NCBI GenBank assembly: GCA_015501075.1
Contig: JADNYJ010000021.1
Coordinates: 62,001-126,000, forward strand
Direction of reading: 5' to 3'
Source: Gymnopilus junonius
Taxonomy: Eukaryota > Basidiomycota > Agaricomycetes > Agaricales > Galerinaceae
DNA length: 64,000 nt
Shown: piece by piece, positions 34,801 to 46,270 of the stretch
How the letters are laid out: each line of letters begins with the position of its first letter
Position numbering within the stretch: position 1 is the first letter of the stretch
Notes under the pieces: generated by a model
What the model saw: only the letters and a program-made list of their open reading frames with translations
The model's database searches: none
Told to the model about the DNA's origin: nothing
Program-made: the position numbers and the translations under genes

Positions 34801-37800
34801 ATTGATACCTCCTATAGAAGCCCATCCATCCTACCTCTTCTTTGGGTTCGTCCTTCATAGCACATCCGTGGCGTCGGCTTCTTCTTGCTCCGTTTTCACT
34901 TTATCAATTTCGGTAGAAATACTGTCGATGGCATAGTCAATCCATTCCCGAAGGGTTCGTCGACTCCGAAGATCAGGGTACTTGGACAGGCACTGTATAA
35001 GTCCAACGTCAACGGGAGCACCCAGCACAACGAGGAGCCTGCTGAGTTCGTCGTGATTGGTTATTGCGGTCTCCATGGGTTGATATGCCAGGTGGATGTA
35101 GTTATTGACCTCGCCATACATCGTCAGCATTCTTCTGATTTCGGGTTTCCTAAATCGAATGATTAGTAAACGATTAGCAGATTAAAAAGTAATAAAAGAA
35201 CATACGCAGCTTCCTGAGCAGGTGTGACATCTTTTTCGTCCAAGTCAAGCTTCGCATCATAAGCAAGCAGAAGTACCACTAGGCCATAATGTTTCTTGTT
35301 GATAGCAGTGACGATAGGGAAGGTGATATGCTGAGCCACAAGAGAAGGGAAATTGACGACCTTCTTGGCATTAGGATCACATCTGAGCAGAGTTTCAACA
35401 AGTTTGGTGCGGCCGTTAAAAATAGCAATGTGAAGAATAGTCCGCATGTTGTCGTCCGCAGTCGAGGAAGAAGCGCCCGCTTTGATTAAGCGCTCGGCAA
35501 TGACACACGCCTCGTCTTCGTCTTCCCTGAGAATGCAAAGCGTCAAAGGTTGGAATCTACCGTCTTGGACATTGTTGGACTTGGTGATGAGATTTATATC
35601 AGCACCAGCACCAAGAAGGGCCTCAAGGGTTGGAAGAGAGGCAAAGAGAATGGCATAAGAGAGAGCAGAGAAGCCGAGATCCCAATCCAGCTCGTCGACA
35701 ACGATGATATCAGGTTGATCTTCTTCCTCTTCGGGTATATCTCCTGAGTCTCCTTTCGAGTCTTCTTGCTCGGCTTTCTTCGTCGACTTGGATTTCTTCC
35801 CGCCCTCATCTTCGTTGTCACCATCATCCTCGTTCTCATCGTCCTCTTCATCGTCCTCTTCGTCGTCATCGTCATCAGCATCAGCCATATCGACATCGTC
35901 TTCATCATGCGAACTCCAATCATCCTCAGAAGAAGGCCGCTCAGGTTGCTCATCCTGCGAGTCCATCGCATCTCCATCCTCGCCATTCTCTTTCTTCTCA
36001 GCGTCAGCCACGTTTTTCGCATTCCTCTCCAAAAGCTTCTCGACAACCTTCACTTGATCATACTGTGCGGCAAGATGTAAAGGGCTTCTTCCGTCAGCCA
36101 ACCTTGCACTAATCCTAGCTCCAGCGTCAATAAGATCGCGCGCAATGTCGATTGCCTTTGAAAAGATGGCGACATGGAGGGAAGTACGGCCAACGTGGTC
36201 TCGCTGGTTAACGTCGATACCTTCCTTAAGGAGCTTCTGTACTGTGGCGCGATCATGAGCTGCGATGGCGACGAACAGCTGCTGGGTTGGCTTGACGTAG
36301 ACCTGCTCGCTCCATTCTCCAACGTCGATGGGATTAAAACTTCCAGTGATACTTTGACGCCCTGGGTTCTCTTGAATGAATCTAACCACGAATCAACATT
36401 TAAAACCGTTTGCATACAATTCCTACTAAGACTTACTGGATGCGGTCACGGACATAAACTTCGTCTTCTTCCTTCTGAAGCTGGCGTTCATCTTCGTCAA
36501 TGGGTTTGGGGCACATCTGACGTCATGTTAACAAGGTCAAAAAAGTAGGAACGAATAATGTAACCCACCTCGCAGCAATCCTCTATGCACTCTTCAATCG
36601 TGCCAAAGAACGCAGGATGACGATGTAAGCGACGACCCTTGTTCTTCGGGTTAAAAGTAGCTAGCCAAGCATGAGCACAGGATTACAGCCAAGCCAGTTA
36701 AATATATCCTTACAATTCATTCCAAGATCCTATCGAATATATATAAGTAAAGGCTCGACGAAGAAAATCTGCGAAAGCATACCGTCTGATAGACCAGCTT
36801 ATCAATTCTGCGAGCATCCCAACCAGGACCATAAGGAATGTGAAGCGAAGCGACATCGTAGTCGTTCATCTCAATGCCCATCCCAGTTTCAGCTTTGAGA
36901 TCGCCCTTGTATTTTCGCCCGTTACGTTTGTTCTGACGATAATAGTTTTGAGGGCGTCCACGAAGTTGGCGTCTTCCCTCAATGAATGCGTTGCGCATAT
37001 TGTCGTCTTTCAATTTCTCCAGGACGAGGAGACGTGCTAGGCCTTCCATCCGAGCAATCGAACGTTCATAGATCTGCGATTGAAAATGGATTAGATATAT
37101 AATTCTCAGTAAAACCAAGGAAAAAATTGACCGTTGGATCAATATTATCACGCTCAAGGTTCGGCACATAGACCTCAAAACCACGCTGAGAGTACTTAGA
37201 AAGTCGGACTTCATATGAAGGAGAGCGACGAGTCATGTCGACTGTGTTACACTGGCGCATCATGGCAACAACAGCACGAGGGTTTGCCCAAACACGATTG
37301 CCTGGAAGTTTCAAGGATGTCACGTCCAACGTCCAACAGATTATTACAGATTATTAGGCACACTCACCATCGTAAGCGCAGCACGGTGCATCGATATCAA
37401 AGCCGGCAAGAATCTCAGCAGGAGATTGGTATAGGCGAAGGACGATTTGGACCGAACGGTAAGGATATTGAGCTAGAGAGAAAAGTGGGCTTCAATATAG
37501 AAGAAAATTGTAAGTGTCGATGCACTCACAGTGAATAGAAACTGTATGCTTTGTACGGATGCAGGTGACATCCCAAGGGACAGAGTCACGAACAGCCTCA
37601 TAAATAGCCTTGATCTTGGCCTCCGCCTTCGAAAAACGATTCAGATCAATCAATGATTACCGAGTAAAAAGAATTTACCTGCTCTGGTGTCAAGCCCCAC
37701 AAGAAGAGATCAACGTCCGAGCTAGGGTACGCGTTCGAATGGTAAAATTTGCGGATAGCACGCTTCGAGACCTTGTCTTCTTCATCAAGAGGTGTCAAGC

Positions 37801-38224
37801 ATGCCAGGACAGAGCCACCAGCAGCAACGACATTGTTCCAGTCGATGAGCTGAGACAAGGATCCCTCAGTGAAAACTGCCCAGTTTTTCTTAAACTCCTC
37901 AAGATCGGCCACCATGGCAGGCGTTCCTTCCTTCCTCCTAGCCTCCTCAGAGATTGGCATTACATACTTGACCGAAAGATCTTCTTTGTCTTTGACAACA
38001 CGAGCACGGATGGTCCTGATGGAGGGTGGCGCGTCGAATACGTCGACAAGGCCGACGCGAGGGTTGGCGAGAACGGGATTCTTCCGATCACTTGCAAAGA
38101 TCTTCCTCAGTTCAGCTTCTTCGTTGAGAGAAGGTTGCAAGGCGGCATCGATAGAAACACCGGGGCCAGCTGGGAGCGCATTGATACGCTCGATGAAAGC
38201 TTGGATTTCGCGAGTAGGTTGCAT
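31801..38224 (-). CDS. Nucleotidyltransferase-like/ankyrin-repeat protein, copy B
   Basis: A protein of roughly 1,800 residues from ATG 38224. The N-terminal domain has AAGGSVLACLTPLDEE, NAYPSSDVDLFLWGLTPEQ, ILAGFDIDAPCCAYDG, NRVWANPRAVVAMMRQCNTV and SPSYEVRLSKYSQRGFEVYV: a GGS..DxD..D arrangement reminiscent of the DNA polymerase beta-type nucleotidyltransferase fold. Ankyrin repeats follow (VGRTSLHVAIFSKAIDIARD, DGRSPLHLAAQYDQVKVVEK, RTILHIAIFNGRTKLVETLL), with an acidic Asp/Glu tract (about 35830-35900) and more repeats (MHVAVKKAHKDLLKILLDYS). It is better preserved than copy A: 36389-35163 is a single open stretch. Apparent one-base breaks occur near 34865, 32465, 32285, 32215 and 32150, mostly in homopolymers. 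Likely cytosolic; partner and substrate unknown. Confidence 0.75.
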
Positions 38225-39142
38225 TGTTATCGATAACAGTAAATGTTGTTGATGGGTATTCGTCGCAAAAGGGCCCCGTATTTAAATGCTTTTGGAGCGG
38301 ACATCCCTTCAGGGCCGTTGGCAACGGTTGACTCAAAAAAAAGCGGGTAAAAGCTCCGTATTGATGCGCACATACCAGAAAAGGATGCACTGATCGCGGT
38401 CCCGCCCTCTCCCGCCCTCCCGACAGGCGCATATGACTATATATGGGCCGCTCCCGACATCTGACTCATGAACAAGGGATGTCACCATCGCGTCGGGCAG
38501 CCTCGAGGCATCTCCCTTGTGGTACCGAGGCATATGACTCTATCACCGGGTTGCTTTTCCCGCCTATTTCAAGACTCGACCTAGGTCTATTCCTAGGTCA
38601 CCTTAAACTTTAATGCCACCGGTGTTAACACGCTGCGAAAACGTTGTAAAGCTGCTGGTAGATTACCTGAGCTCTCTATATCACGTAAATACGTTATGTA
38701 GCCTGGAAAGAAGAAATGGGCAGGAAAGAAAGATTTATTGACGCTCCGCTAGCAGCTTCTGAGCGTTGTGCTAAATTGGAGACTTTGCAAGTGAGACAAA
38801 CTTGGGCCTCTTAAAAATTTGAGATAAATTTGTCCTTATATATTGTGACGCATATTCAAGACTTCAGCAATTAAGGTCGGACTCTAGCATTGCAAGATAT
38901 ATTGGAGTAAAATGATCCAGGGCCTGTTGAATACGTACAGAACTTCAGGAGAACAATTGCAGCTCATAGTTACTCTCAGATGCCATGGTCGAGCTTCTAC
39001 CCTCTTCAATGGGCGCAGTTCAAAATATAAAAGTACTTTGTTGCCGTGAAGTATGTTACACGAAATAATGAAGATTCAATCTGTCAACTTGGTCCTCAGC
39101 GCTCGAGCATTGTCCATACCCTCACACCGTGACTGTGTCTCG
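38225..39142. other. Intergenic; right outer end of the inverted duplication
   Basis: Homology to the left arm runs to about 38650 and then stops. The rest holds no recognised feature. Confidence 0.5.
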
Positions 39143-40031
39143 TTAAAGAGACTCAATCTTTCCAGGCCAAAAAGCCGGTCCACCTTTATTCTCCTTGTAC
39201 CAAGGGACGTCATGAGCTAGCAGCACCCTGACTCTTGGCGTCTTCCACACCTCCCGAATATGACCAATATGCTCCTCCGCCTTCGGCAAATCATGGTGCA
39301 TGCAAAAATGAGGATTCCCAGGCAACCCAACCCTAATTTCCGATTCCCCTATAACAAGCTTCCAATTATGCGCACTGTCTCCTGCTAGATAGATCCAAGC
39401 GCCATCTGCAGATGTTCGCGCTAGAACATTGACGTGTCCGTTAAGATGTCCTGGGCTATCGATGATATAAAGACTGCCATCGCCGTAAAAGTCGAAGCGC
39501 GGGGAAGGGCCCGACGGGCTTCCAGTCGGCGTCAGTAAGGAAACGCGTACGATCAAATGGGAGCATATCCTGTGCGAAGAAGGCCGCTGGATCCTTTGGA
39601 TATCCATTCTCGACAAGTGGGCGACATTCAGCCCCAACCACGAATGTGCTCTTCTTGAACGCACTCGTGTCTCCCGTATGATCCCAGTGAAGGTGTGAAA
39701 TGCATATAAAGTCGATATCATCAGGCTTTATGCCTCCCTTCTCCAGAGAACTGATCGAATCCCCATAGCCCGTTTCCACTCCAAAGACCGTGAAAAGTCT
39801 TTCTACTACCATAGGCGGGTAGTTCTCCACGTCCCGTCGAATGCCCAAATCAAAAAGAAATTTGAAAGGTTTCTCAGAGTGCTGGATCAAGAAACACAAC
39901 GACGGCAATATGTCTTTATGGCCTGGGGTCGAATTCATAATGAACAGCTCTTCTGCTGCCGACAACGCGCCACCATCCAAAGCAGAGACATTGCAGAATG
40001 CTTGATTGGCTGTTGGGGCCGGGAGACCCAT
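39143..40031 (-). CDS. Metallo-beta-lactamase-fold hydrolase (lactonase-like)
   Basis: MBL-fold metal-dependent hydrolase, similar in layout to N-acyl homoserine lactonase-like enzymes. Starts MGLPAPTANQAFCNVSALDG; the dinuclear metal site is visible as ISHLHWDHTGD (H-x-H-x-D-H), then IIDSPGHLNGHVNVLART (third His), LAGDSAHNW (bridging Asp) and VRVLLAHDVPW (last His). About 295 residues, the expected size. The N-terminal part (to GPFPA) and the C-terminal part (from FDFYGDGSLYI) are in different frames, joined near 39505 by a one-base excess in a GC-rich run, with no intron available. Substrate is unknown. Confidence 0.82.
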
Positions 40032-40263
40032 CGTGTATGGTTGTTGAATCGATTCGGTTATTGCTCTGCGATAGCCTTGAGCGAAAACTAATGTAGAATA
40101 TGTAGCAAAAAACTCACCTGGATATGCTGTAGCTTGGGCCTTATGCGCCGCTGGGAGTGCGTAACTGTCGCAAGGAATCCATGATAGTTAGTCCTTATAT
40201 AGTTCCCCCAGTAGCCCTATTCATAGAACTGGTGCTCCTCTGCCGGTATCAGCTGGACGTCAT

Positions 40264-40357
40264 GGGATATATAACTTGCTTGAACTTGACGTTGTGCTTA
40301 CCATGACCAAACAGCTACACGACTGTTTATAGACCAAGGACAGGAGCTGGTGAGAGT
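40264..40357. repeat. 94-bp direct repeat, copy 1
   Basis: From ggatatataacttgcttgaa to the end of gagctggtgagagt. The same block recurs exactly 360 bp downstream with only about four to five transitions. Confidence 0.92.
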
Positions 40358-40623
40358 CTCCCCGCCTCTGCTCCTTACGCTCAGAGCTTGATTATATTCA
40401 TATAATTGTTTATCAAGCTCTTCCCAAAATCTCAAGAAACTCGGTTTCTTGTTCATTTCATATTTCTCCACTACTAACCGCGAAGCAGACTTATTACGGA
40501 CGCGGCAGATGCGAGAAGCAATATGTTGCAAGACAATTCCAGACCAGATATTATTGTTTCTCGCAGTCTGCCGCGTCATCTGACTTATCCTCAGATGAGT
40601 TATCACCAGTTCAAACTCATTAC

Positions 40624-40717
40624 GGAATATATAACTTGCTTGAACTTGACGTTGTGCTTATCATGACCGAACAGCTACATGACTGTTTATAGACCAAGGA
40701 CAGGAGCTGGTGAGAGT
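40624..40717. repeat. 94-bp direct repeat, copy 2
   Basis: Second copy, same orientation, offset 360 bp. All differences from copy 1 that I can see are transitions (c/t or a/g). Confidence 0.92.
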
Positions 40718-40817
40718 GTGAAGCAAATCGAAAAGGTAACCTTTCATTCCAAACTCGATCACGTGAGGAGTAATTACAATTGAAGTGAACCTGGCGAAAA
40801 TTTAGAATATCGCTCAC

Positions 40818-43507
40818 TCATTCAATTCTACCCCTCAGCCAGCTCAACAACCCTTTTGTTCCCTCTCTTTCCCAAACCCGCCGCTGCGGCACACGGAAAC
40901 TAAAGCAAAAAAGGTGTCAGAACAACGATTCTCCGTATCAAAGCAGAGGAGCAAGGGAACCCACGTATTCCCATCCACCAAAAACACATCCAACGGCAGC
41001 AAGCCCAGCTCAGGAGGCAACTTGCCGATCTCATTGTCCCTCAAATCCAGCTCCTCCAGCTTCCACTCTGGAACCTGTCTATTCCCCTTGAACGCCTCGG
41101 CCAACCCTAAAAAGCCATCCAACTCCGAGATCCGATTCCCTCTTAACCTGAGATGACGCAGCCCCTTGCGGTGAGGGGAGGTAAGCATTAGAGTAGATAG
41201 TGCGTCGCCGGTGAGAGAGGCGTTGGTGATCGCGTTGTAGGATAGGTTGAGGGTGCGCAAACTGGGGAAGAGCCTAGTTAAAGTCGGTATAATGAGCTCG
41301 TTTGATCGAGGAGGAGAGTTAGTCCCTGATGTTGCATCGGAAGCTTGATATACGGGGACGAGATCGTTCAAATTGCACCCTTCTAGATCCAGTTCTTCTA
41401 AGTTAGGGAGGAACCCGCTCAGGCTATCCGAATATACTGGAAGGGAAAACGTCCTATCCATACGCCGATTAGCGAGAATGAGAACTCGCAGTGACTGAGC
41501 AAATGGCTGTGCAACAATAACCGATAATGGCAACGTTGGGGTAGGAACAACAAGGTCCTCCGTCCGAGCTGAAGAGAAAGAGGACGATGCCGACGGTGCA
41601 GCCATAGAGAAAGCCCGCGCATGCCCTAGAGACTTGGTAGGCGGTGCTGACGCAGGAAGTTTGAGTGTCTGGGTGTTCTGTGTGTAGTACTGTGGATTAC
41701 TCAGACTTGAAGATACCGATGGCGATGGAGAAGGGGCCGAAGGAGAGGAAGTATCAGAAGGAGCGCTGAAACCGGTGACTTGTGTGGCCTGCTCCTTGGC
41801 TACAGCAGCAGCTCTGGCGCGTCGCCGTCCACCTTCCGTAAGCAGACCCTGCTCGGCCTCAATTTCCCAAGCTTCTTTCACAACTTGTCTAGGTTTTGCT
41901 GGCTGTGGCGGCGACGAGGCCTTTGCTTGTGAAGCTGAAGACGACCTTCCTGAAGGGGTCGGCGTGGACCGTGTTGGCTGAGGAGCCGGTTCTTCCCAAT
42001 CACCCAGGCTCGACGTAGGAGTTGCCTTGGCCTTTTCTCGCCGTTCCAGTTCTAACTCCCATGGCTCCTTCAATATCCGTTTACCAACAAGTACGCGAGT
42101 AACGCCATCAGGAGGATCGTCCGTTGAAAAGTTAAAGTCAAGCTCTTGCTTCATACCCTTCAAGGCCTCCTTCACTGAATCGAGGTTGGCCTGTGTCTCC
42201 GAGAGATCCAGTAAACGGAGGGCGACAAATGGTGCTGAAGAAAACAATGTGGGTGAGAAGGAATCGTCGCCAATTTCGGACTTCTCGAATTTCAGCTCCT
42301 TTAGTCTCTTCAAAGTTGACAGGTTCTTTAAGAGCTTTTCAGAAGGGCCCAATGGATTTGCCGATAAGTCGAGTTTTGTCAATGAGACAGGAATAGAATC
42401 GTGGATGACAGTGGACGTTATCTTGTTGTGGGATGCATTTAGAACAAGAAGATTAGGAAGAGGTGTGGTCGAGTGCGTGACAACAGGGGTGAAAAACCCT
42501 CCACTGCTTTGTTGGGTACGTCGTTGCCGGCCATTGCTATCGACAAAGGGGCATTAAACGGCAAGGATGTAAGCTGATTATGCGAAATGTTTAGGGTAGT
42601 TAATTCTGGGAGAGCAAATATCTTTTCCGGGAGGGAGGTAAGAGCGTTGTGGGATAGATCGAGGACGGTCAAAGAAGTTAGATTGGCAAAGGTTGTCGGA
42701 AGCAAAGACAGCTTGTTTGTATGCAACTAAAACAGTTGTCAGCACAGGAGGTTGAGCTCAAGGAAAGGGACATACATCGATTGTCTTGAGGGAGCCAAAC
42801 AACGAGATCTCGTGTTGAATTTCTTGGATGTCATTGTTCCAAGCTTTCAACACAGTAAGATCCTGAGCCTCAAACCACGCTGGCTTATCGCCGCCTCTTC
42901 TCCTACCTGACTTTGACTCGGTGGCAGGGTAAGCAGGCTCAGTGGGGACAGACTTCAATGGGTCGGGTGTAAGGCCAAGGTGAATGTCGAATAAGATTGA
43001 CGGCAGACATGGCAGCGAACGAGTGGCAAGATTGAGAGAGCCTTTCATAAGCCACATATACCTTCCCAATGAGTTCATTCAGCACAAAGCACGAAAGGGA
43101 AACTGGCTCTTACCTGTGCTCCTAGCTTGCTCGATAGCGTCATGGACAGAAAGCCGCCCGAGGAGATCTTCTTCTTCCTGTGCTTTGCTCACGTCGTTCG
43201 GCAAAACATCTTCTAATGCCCCAAGACTGTCAAGACCGCTGCCACCTCCCAACTTTTGAGCTTTCTTTGCCTCAGCTCGCTTTAAAGCGATGGCTTCCTT
43301 GATACTCATAGCTGACGTTGCCTCTCGTGCTGGAGTCTTTTCCTTCTCTACTATCTTTGGCTTGGTCGGGGTAGGGGTAATTGCACGAGCCGAACTTGGC
43401 GTTCTAGCCCTCATCGGCGACGTGGAAGTTGCTATTCTCGACTTTCCGGGCGTCGTCGGTGGTTTGAGAGTCGACCTAGACGAGGATGGTTGAGGAATTC
43501 GTGACAT
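40818..43507 (-). CDS. Leucine-rich repeat protein, LRRC40-like
   Basis: A basic Ser/Thr/Pro N-terminus (MSRIPQPSSSRSTLKPPTTP) and MSIKEAIALKRAEAKKAQ precede a first repeat STGSLNLATRSLPCLPSIL spliced over an intron ending at cttatgaaag. Canonical LRRs follow: LHTNKLSLLPTTFANLTSLT, LDLSHNALTSLPEKIFALPE, LNISHNQLTSLPFNAPLS. A disordered insert comes next, and then LEELDLEGCNLNDLVPVY, LRTLNLSYNAITNASLTG, LRHLRLRGNRISELDGFLGL and LEELDLRDNEIGKLPPELGL. The C-terminus after the last intron is VDGNTFRVPQRRVWEREGTK..LRGRIE, the layout of LRRC40-family ends. Stop TGA at 40818-40820. One apparent frameshift near 42497 in a 5-T run (six would restore frame). Role probably as a scaffold; unproven. Confidence 0.8.
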
Positions 43508-43963
43508 TTAGAGAATTAAGGGGAAAATGAGAAATATTGTGAGGATACAATGGTATAAAATCAGTTGGGAAAACTCTGGAGAATAGGGCCCCAGGCAGTC
43601 GTCGTGAAACAAGTCGAGTCGTGGGCTAACGCAGGCAGATTCTGGCAGATTTTGTTTGTAATTGAATCTCCGCTCAATTAAAAATCTACCCCATTTGGGT
43701 GAACCCCGCTTTCAACGACAACCAATCACTCGACCTTGTCCTTGCTTTCGAAGGGTTTCTGGGATTACTTGGACAGGAATTTGCAGGAGCTGGAAAAATG
43801 AAATAAAGACGGGCTTTGGGTCAACTCAAAATTGATTCTGACCGCGACGAATTCATAATTCTAAACGACAGTCTATGTCGTCTTTCGGAATCGCCTGCAG
43901 CATTTCCAGATGCTCATCACCATGAACTAAAGGATGTATATCCATTACTAATATCGCCTCAAC
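43508..43963. other. Intergenic: upstream of LRR gene
   Basis: Presumed promoter of the LRR gene and 3' flank of the F-box gene; no other feature recognised. Confidence 0.45.
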
Positions 43964-45844
43964 TCATCTGTACTGAATGTCCCATGACTGACTGTTGTCC
44001 AGCATTCCATCCCAGGGCGAATAGGCTACACGAGAAACCACATACCGCATATCTAGCTCTATCGCCACCCCTTCCTCCTTCACCAGGCGACGAATTTCAG
44101 CCCCGACATTCATTTGTTGTGCCCTATAAAATGTCATTTTCACCTGTTTAAGTGAGCTGACCCCATTCCGCTCCGCAGAGGCACCCAGACGACCAAGAAT
44201 AAACCTCTTCACTTCGCTATCAGTGGTCTTGACAGCCATTCTCAGTCCTTCAAATACCTCCAACTTTGGAAGTAAGGTCTCCATTAAATTTGCAGAGTTG
44301 ATATGATGCCCAACTGTTAGATCAAATTGTTTATCTTTATTTTCCAGTACTGGTTCCTGTGGGAGTGTGAGATGGTGGAGATCGAATTCATATTGGCCTG
44401 TATTAAATCCAACTTCATCAGGGTGTTTGATTTCTCTGGAATGCAGTCCCAAGGTCAAATGGGTAACTTGGCTTGCAGAGCGAAGGCAGAGCAGAATGTC
44501 TTGAGCCTCTATCCTACTTGAATCAAGCGACAACTTCGTTAATTTGCTGGCTTGTTCGACTATATAATGAAGTCCCAAGGTTGATGGGGACTCTTCCGTA
44601 CCGAATAATGCAGACCAAGCAGCATGCCTATGTGGTCGATGTACAAATCGTCGGTAATTGAGTCGAGCCAGATGTGGAGCATGTAGCTGCTTGTAAAGTT
44701 CCGACATTCCATCGGTTATGACACTGACCGCAAGATTAAGACTTTGCAACCAAGGGAGAGAGATGGAATCTTCTGGATCAAAATGTGATTCATCTGGATG
44801 GCTTGCAATAAATAATTTGCAGTGCTCAAGTCGATTAAGGCGCCGTAAGATCCTGATAGCATCAGTACTGGTGATACAATGATGAATAGATAGGTCTCTG
44901 AGATTCTCTGCCACCGTGAAGATAGCTCTGGCAGGATGACCAGCTTTCGCCCTGATTGAAAGACTCTGCAAGTTAGGTGCCTGCATCAGCGACACCGGTG
45001 GGGCGCTGCTTGAATCACCATACATTGAGACTCTACCACTGAAACCCACTCTGAGCTTGCGAAGCAAGGGCAAACTATCCGGGGAAATATCAGAAAGATA
45101 TACTTGATAGATGTCGAAAGGCATCGAGAGTTGAAGGTCACCGATCATTGGTGAAAAAAAAAGAATGGTACTGAATATCTGCCGCAAAATGTTCTCTTCC
45201 AACAAATCGCTGAATATTTCGCATGAAAGGGATATTGACAACGGGAGAACTCCAGATCGAGAGAGCCAGGTTTGCACGAGCTCTTTCCGAGAGCGGATGG
45301 TCTTCTCGGCCACTTCCCACTCAACCTCTGCTTTATTACGCTCCCCTTCCGATTGCATAAATCCACCCCAGGCATTTGGAACATTATTCTTGACGTTTCG
45401 TGGAAGGTATAGAGGAATATGTATCCTCGTCCAGAGGCGAGGAGATGACAAGGCTATCGATCTCCAGGATTGGCAGATACAGGTGAGCAGTAGAGGAGCC
45501 TCCTCACAGTTCATGATGGGATTTCGATGGATCGGAAGGCATCGATAGAAAATTTCGTGAAGAATATCTGGAGGGAGTCTTCGAATTGGTGCTCGAAGGA
45601 GCTCATATCTAGAGATCGATCCCTTCAGATCCTCGCACTCGGCCTCAAGTGTATCCAGAGTCTGTTTAATATCGCCAATTTCCTGATCCACCCCATTCAG
45701 TTTCTGAAGTGGCTTCACAAGCAGGCCGTTGATTTCTGCTGCAACGAATTGCGAAGGAGTATCATTGTTTTCCAGGAGTTTGGCGAATCGGTCTTCTATC
45801 AAGGAAGACTCCATAACAGTTGAGTCAACGCAGTTGGATTCCAT
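43964..45844 (-). CDS. F-box domain protein
   Basis: A single-exon 626-residue protein. A coiled-coil-like N-terminus (LQKLNGVDQEIGDIKQTLDT..LEAECEDLKGSI) leads into the F-box APIRRLPPDILHEIFYRCLP and LLLTCICQSWRSIALSSPRLW, the standard architecture of Agaricomycete F-box proteins. Irregular leucine-rich segments follow (LQSLSIRAKAGHPARAIF, LRDLSIHHCITSTDAIRILR). Expected to be a substrate receptor of an SCF ubiquitin ligase. No frameshift. A shortened relative lies immediately upstream on the same strand (46271-47017). Confidence 0.88.
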   Translation of the reverse strand: MESNCVDSTVMESSLIEDRFAKLLENNDTPSQFVAAEINGLLVKPLQKLNGVDQEIGDIKQTLDTLEAECEDLKGSISRYELLRAPIRRLPPDILHEIFYRCLPIHRNPIMNCEEAPLLLTCICQSWRSIALSSPRLWTRIHIPLYLPRNVKNNVPNAWGGFMQSEGERNKAEVEWEVAEKTIRSRKELVQTWLSRSGVLPLSISLSCEIFSDLLEENILRQIFSTILFFSPMIGDLQLSMPFDIYQVYLSDISPDSLPLLRKLRVGFSGRVSMYGDSSSAPPVSLMQAPNLQSLSIRAKAGHPARAIFTVAENLRDLSIHHCITSTDAIRILRRLNRLEHCKLFIASHPDESHFDPEDSISLPWLQSLNLAVSVITDGMSELYKQLHAPHLARLNYRRFVHRPHRHAAWSALFGTEESPSTLGLHYIVEQASKLTKLSLDSSRIEAQDILLCLRSASQVTHLTLGLHSREIKHPDEVGFNTGQYEFDLHHLTLPQEPVLENKDKQFDLTVGHHINSANLMETLLPKLEVFEGLRMAVKTTDSEVKRFILGRLGASAERNGVSSLKQVKMTFYRAQQMNVGAEIRRLVKEEGVAIELDMRYVVSRVAYSPWDGMLDNSQSWDIQYR

Positions 45845-46270
45845 AAGAAAGCTGAGTGCTCAGGACGAACGAAACGTAAGGTAAAAGGCGGGGAATTTTT
45901 GTCGGAAGGGATGTTGAGGTCCAATTGCAAGCGCGTATGTAGAGTACTCGGCCCCCCTCTCAGCGCATGTCCGTTCGGCATGCCCCGCCAAGGCCGAGGA
46001 CGAAGAGCCGATTGGATGATTGCTTTGCCATAATTAAGATAAGATAACGATTATTTAGCTGAAGCCTGAAACCGGAAGCATAACAAAGGTTGGCAAGCTT
46101 TGATTGAGATTGTTTAGTAGATAACGAGAAATAATAAGTATTTTCATGACTCTAATAGGCTCATTTTCTTCTACTTTACAGCAATACTTATTGGCAATAT
46201 GGTCAATTTTCGCGAGCTTTGAAGTTTGAAGACCGCCGAGAGGCAGCTTAGTATAAAAGTAAGTACTACA
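45845..46270. other. Intergenic: F-box gene promoter region
   Basis: No feature recognised. Confidence 0.4.

Larger units (their letters stand above)
20980..38650. repeat. Large inverted duplication (two arms of about 6.7 kb, spacer about 4.1 kb)
   Basis: The arm at about 20980-27697 (plus) and the arm at about 31801-38650 (minus) encode the same long ankyrin protein with matching intron positions, and the similarity extends upstream of both start codons. Protein-level identity is high but not complete, so the duplication is not very recent or has been diverging. The arms are tail to tail around two other loci. Confidence 0.85.
40032..40817. other. Intergenic containing a pair of direct repeats
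   Basis: No convincing gene. Contains the 94-bp direct repeats listed separately and upstream sequence of the MBL gene. Confidence 0.5.
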
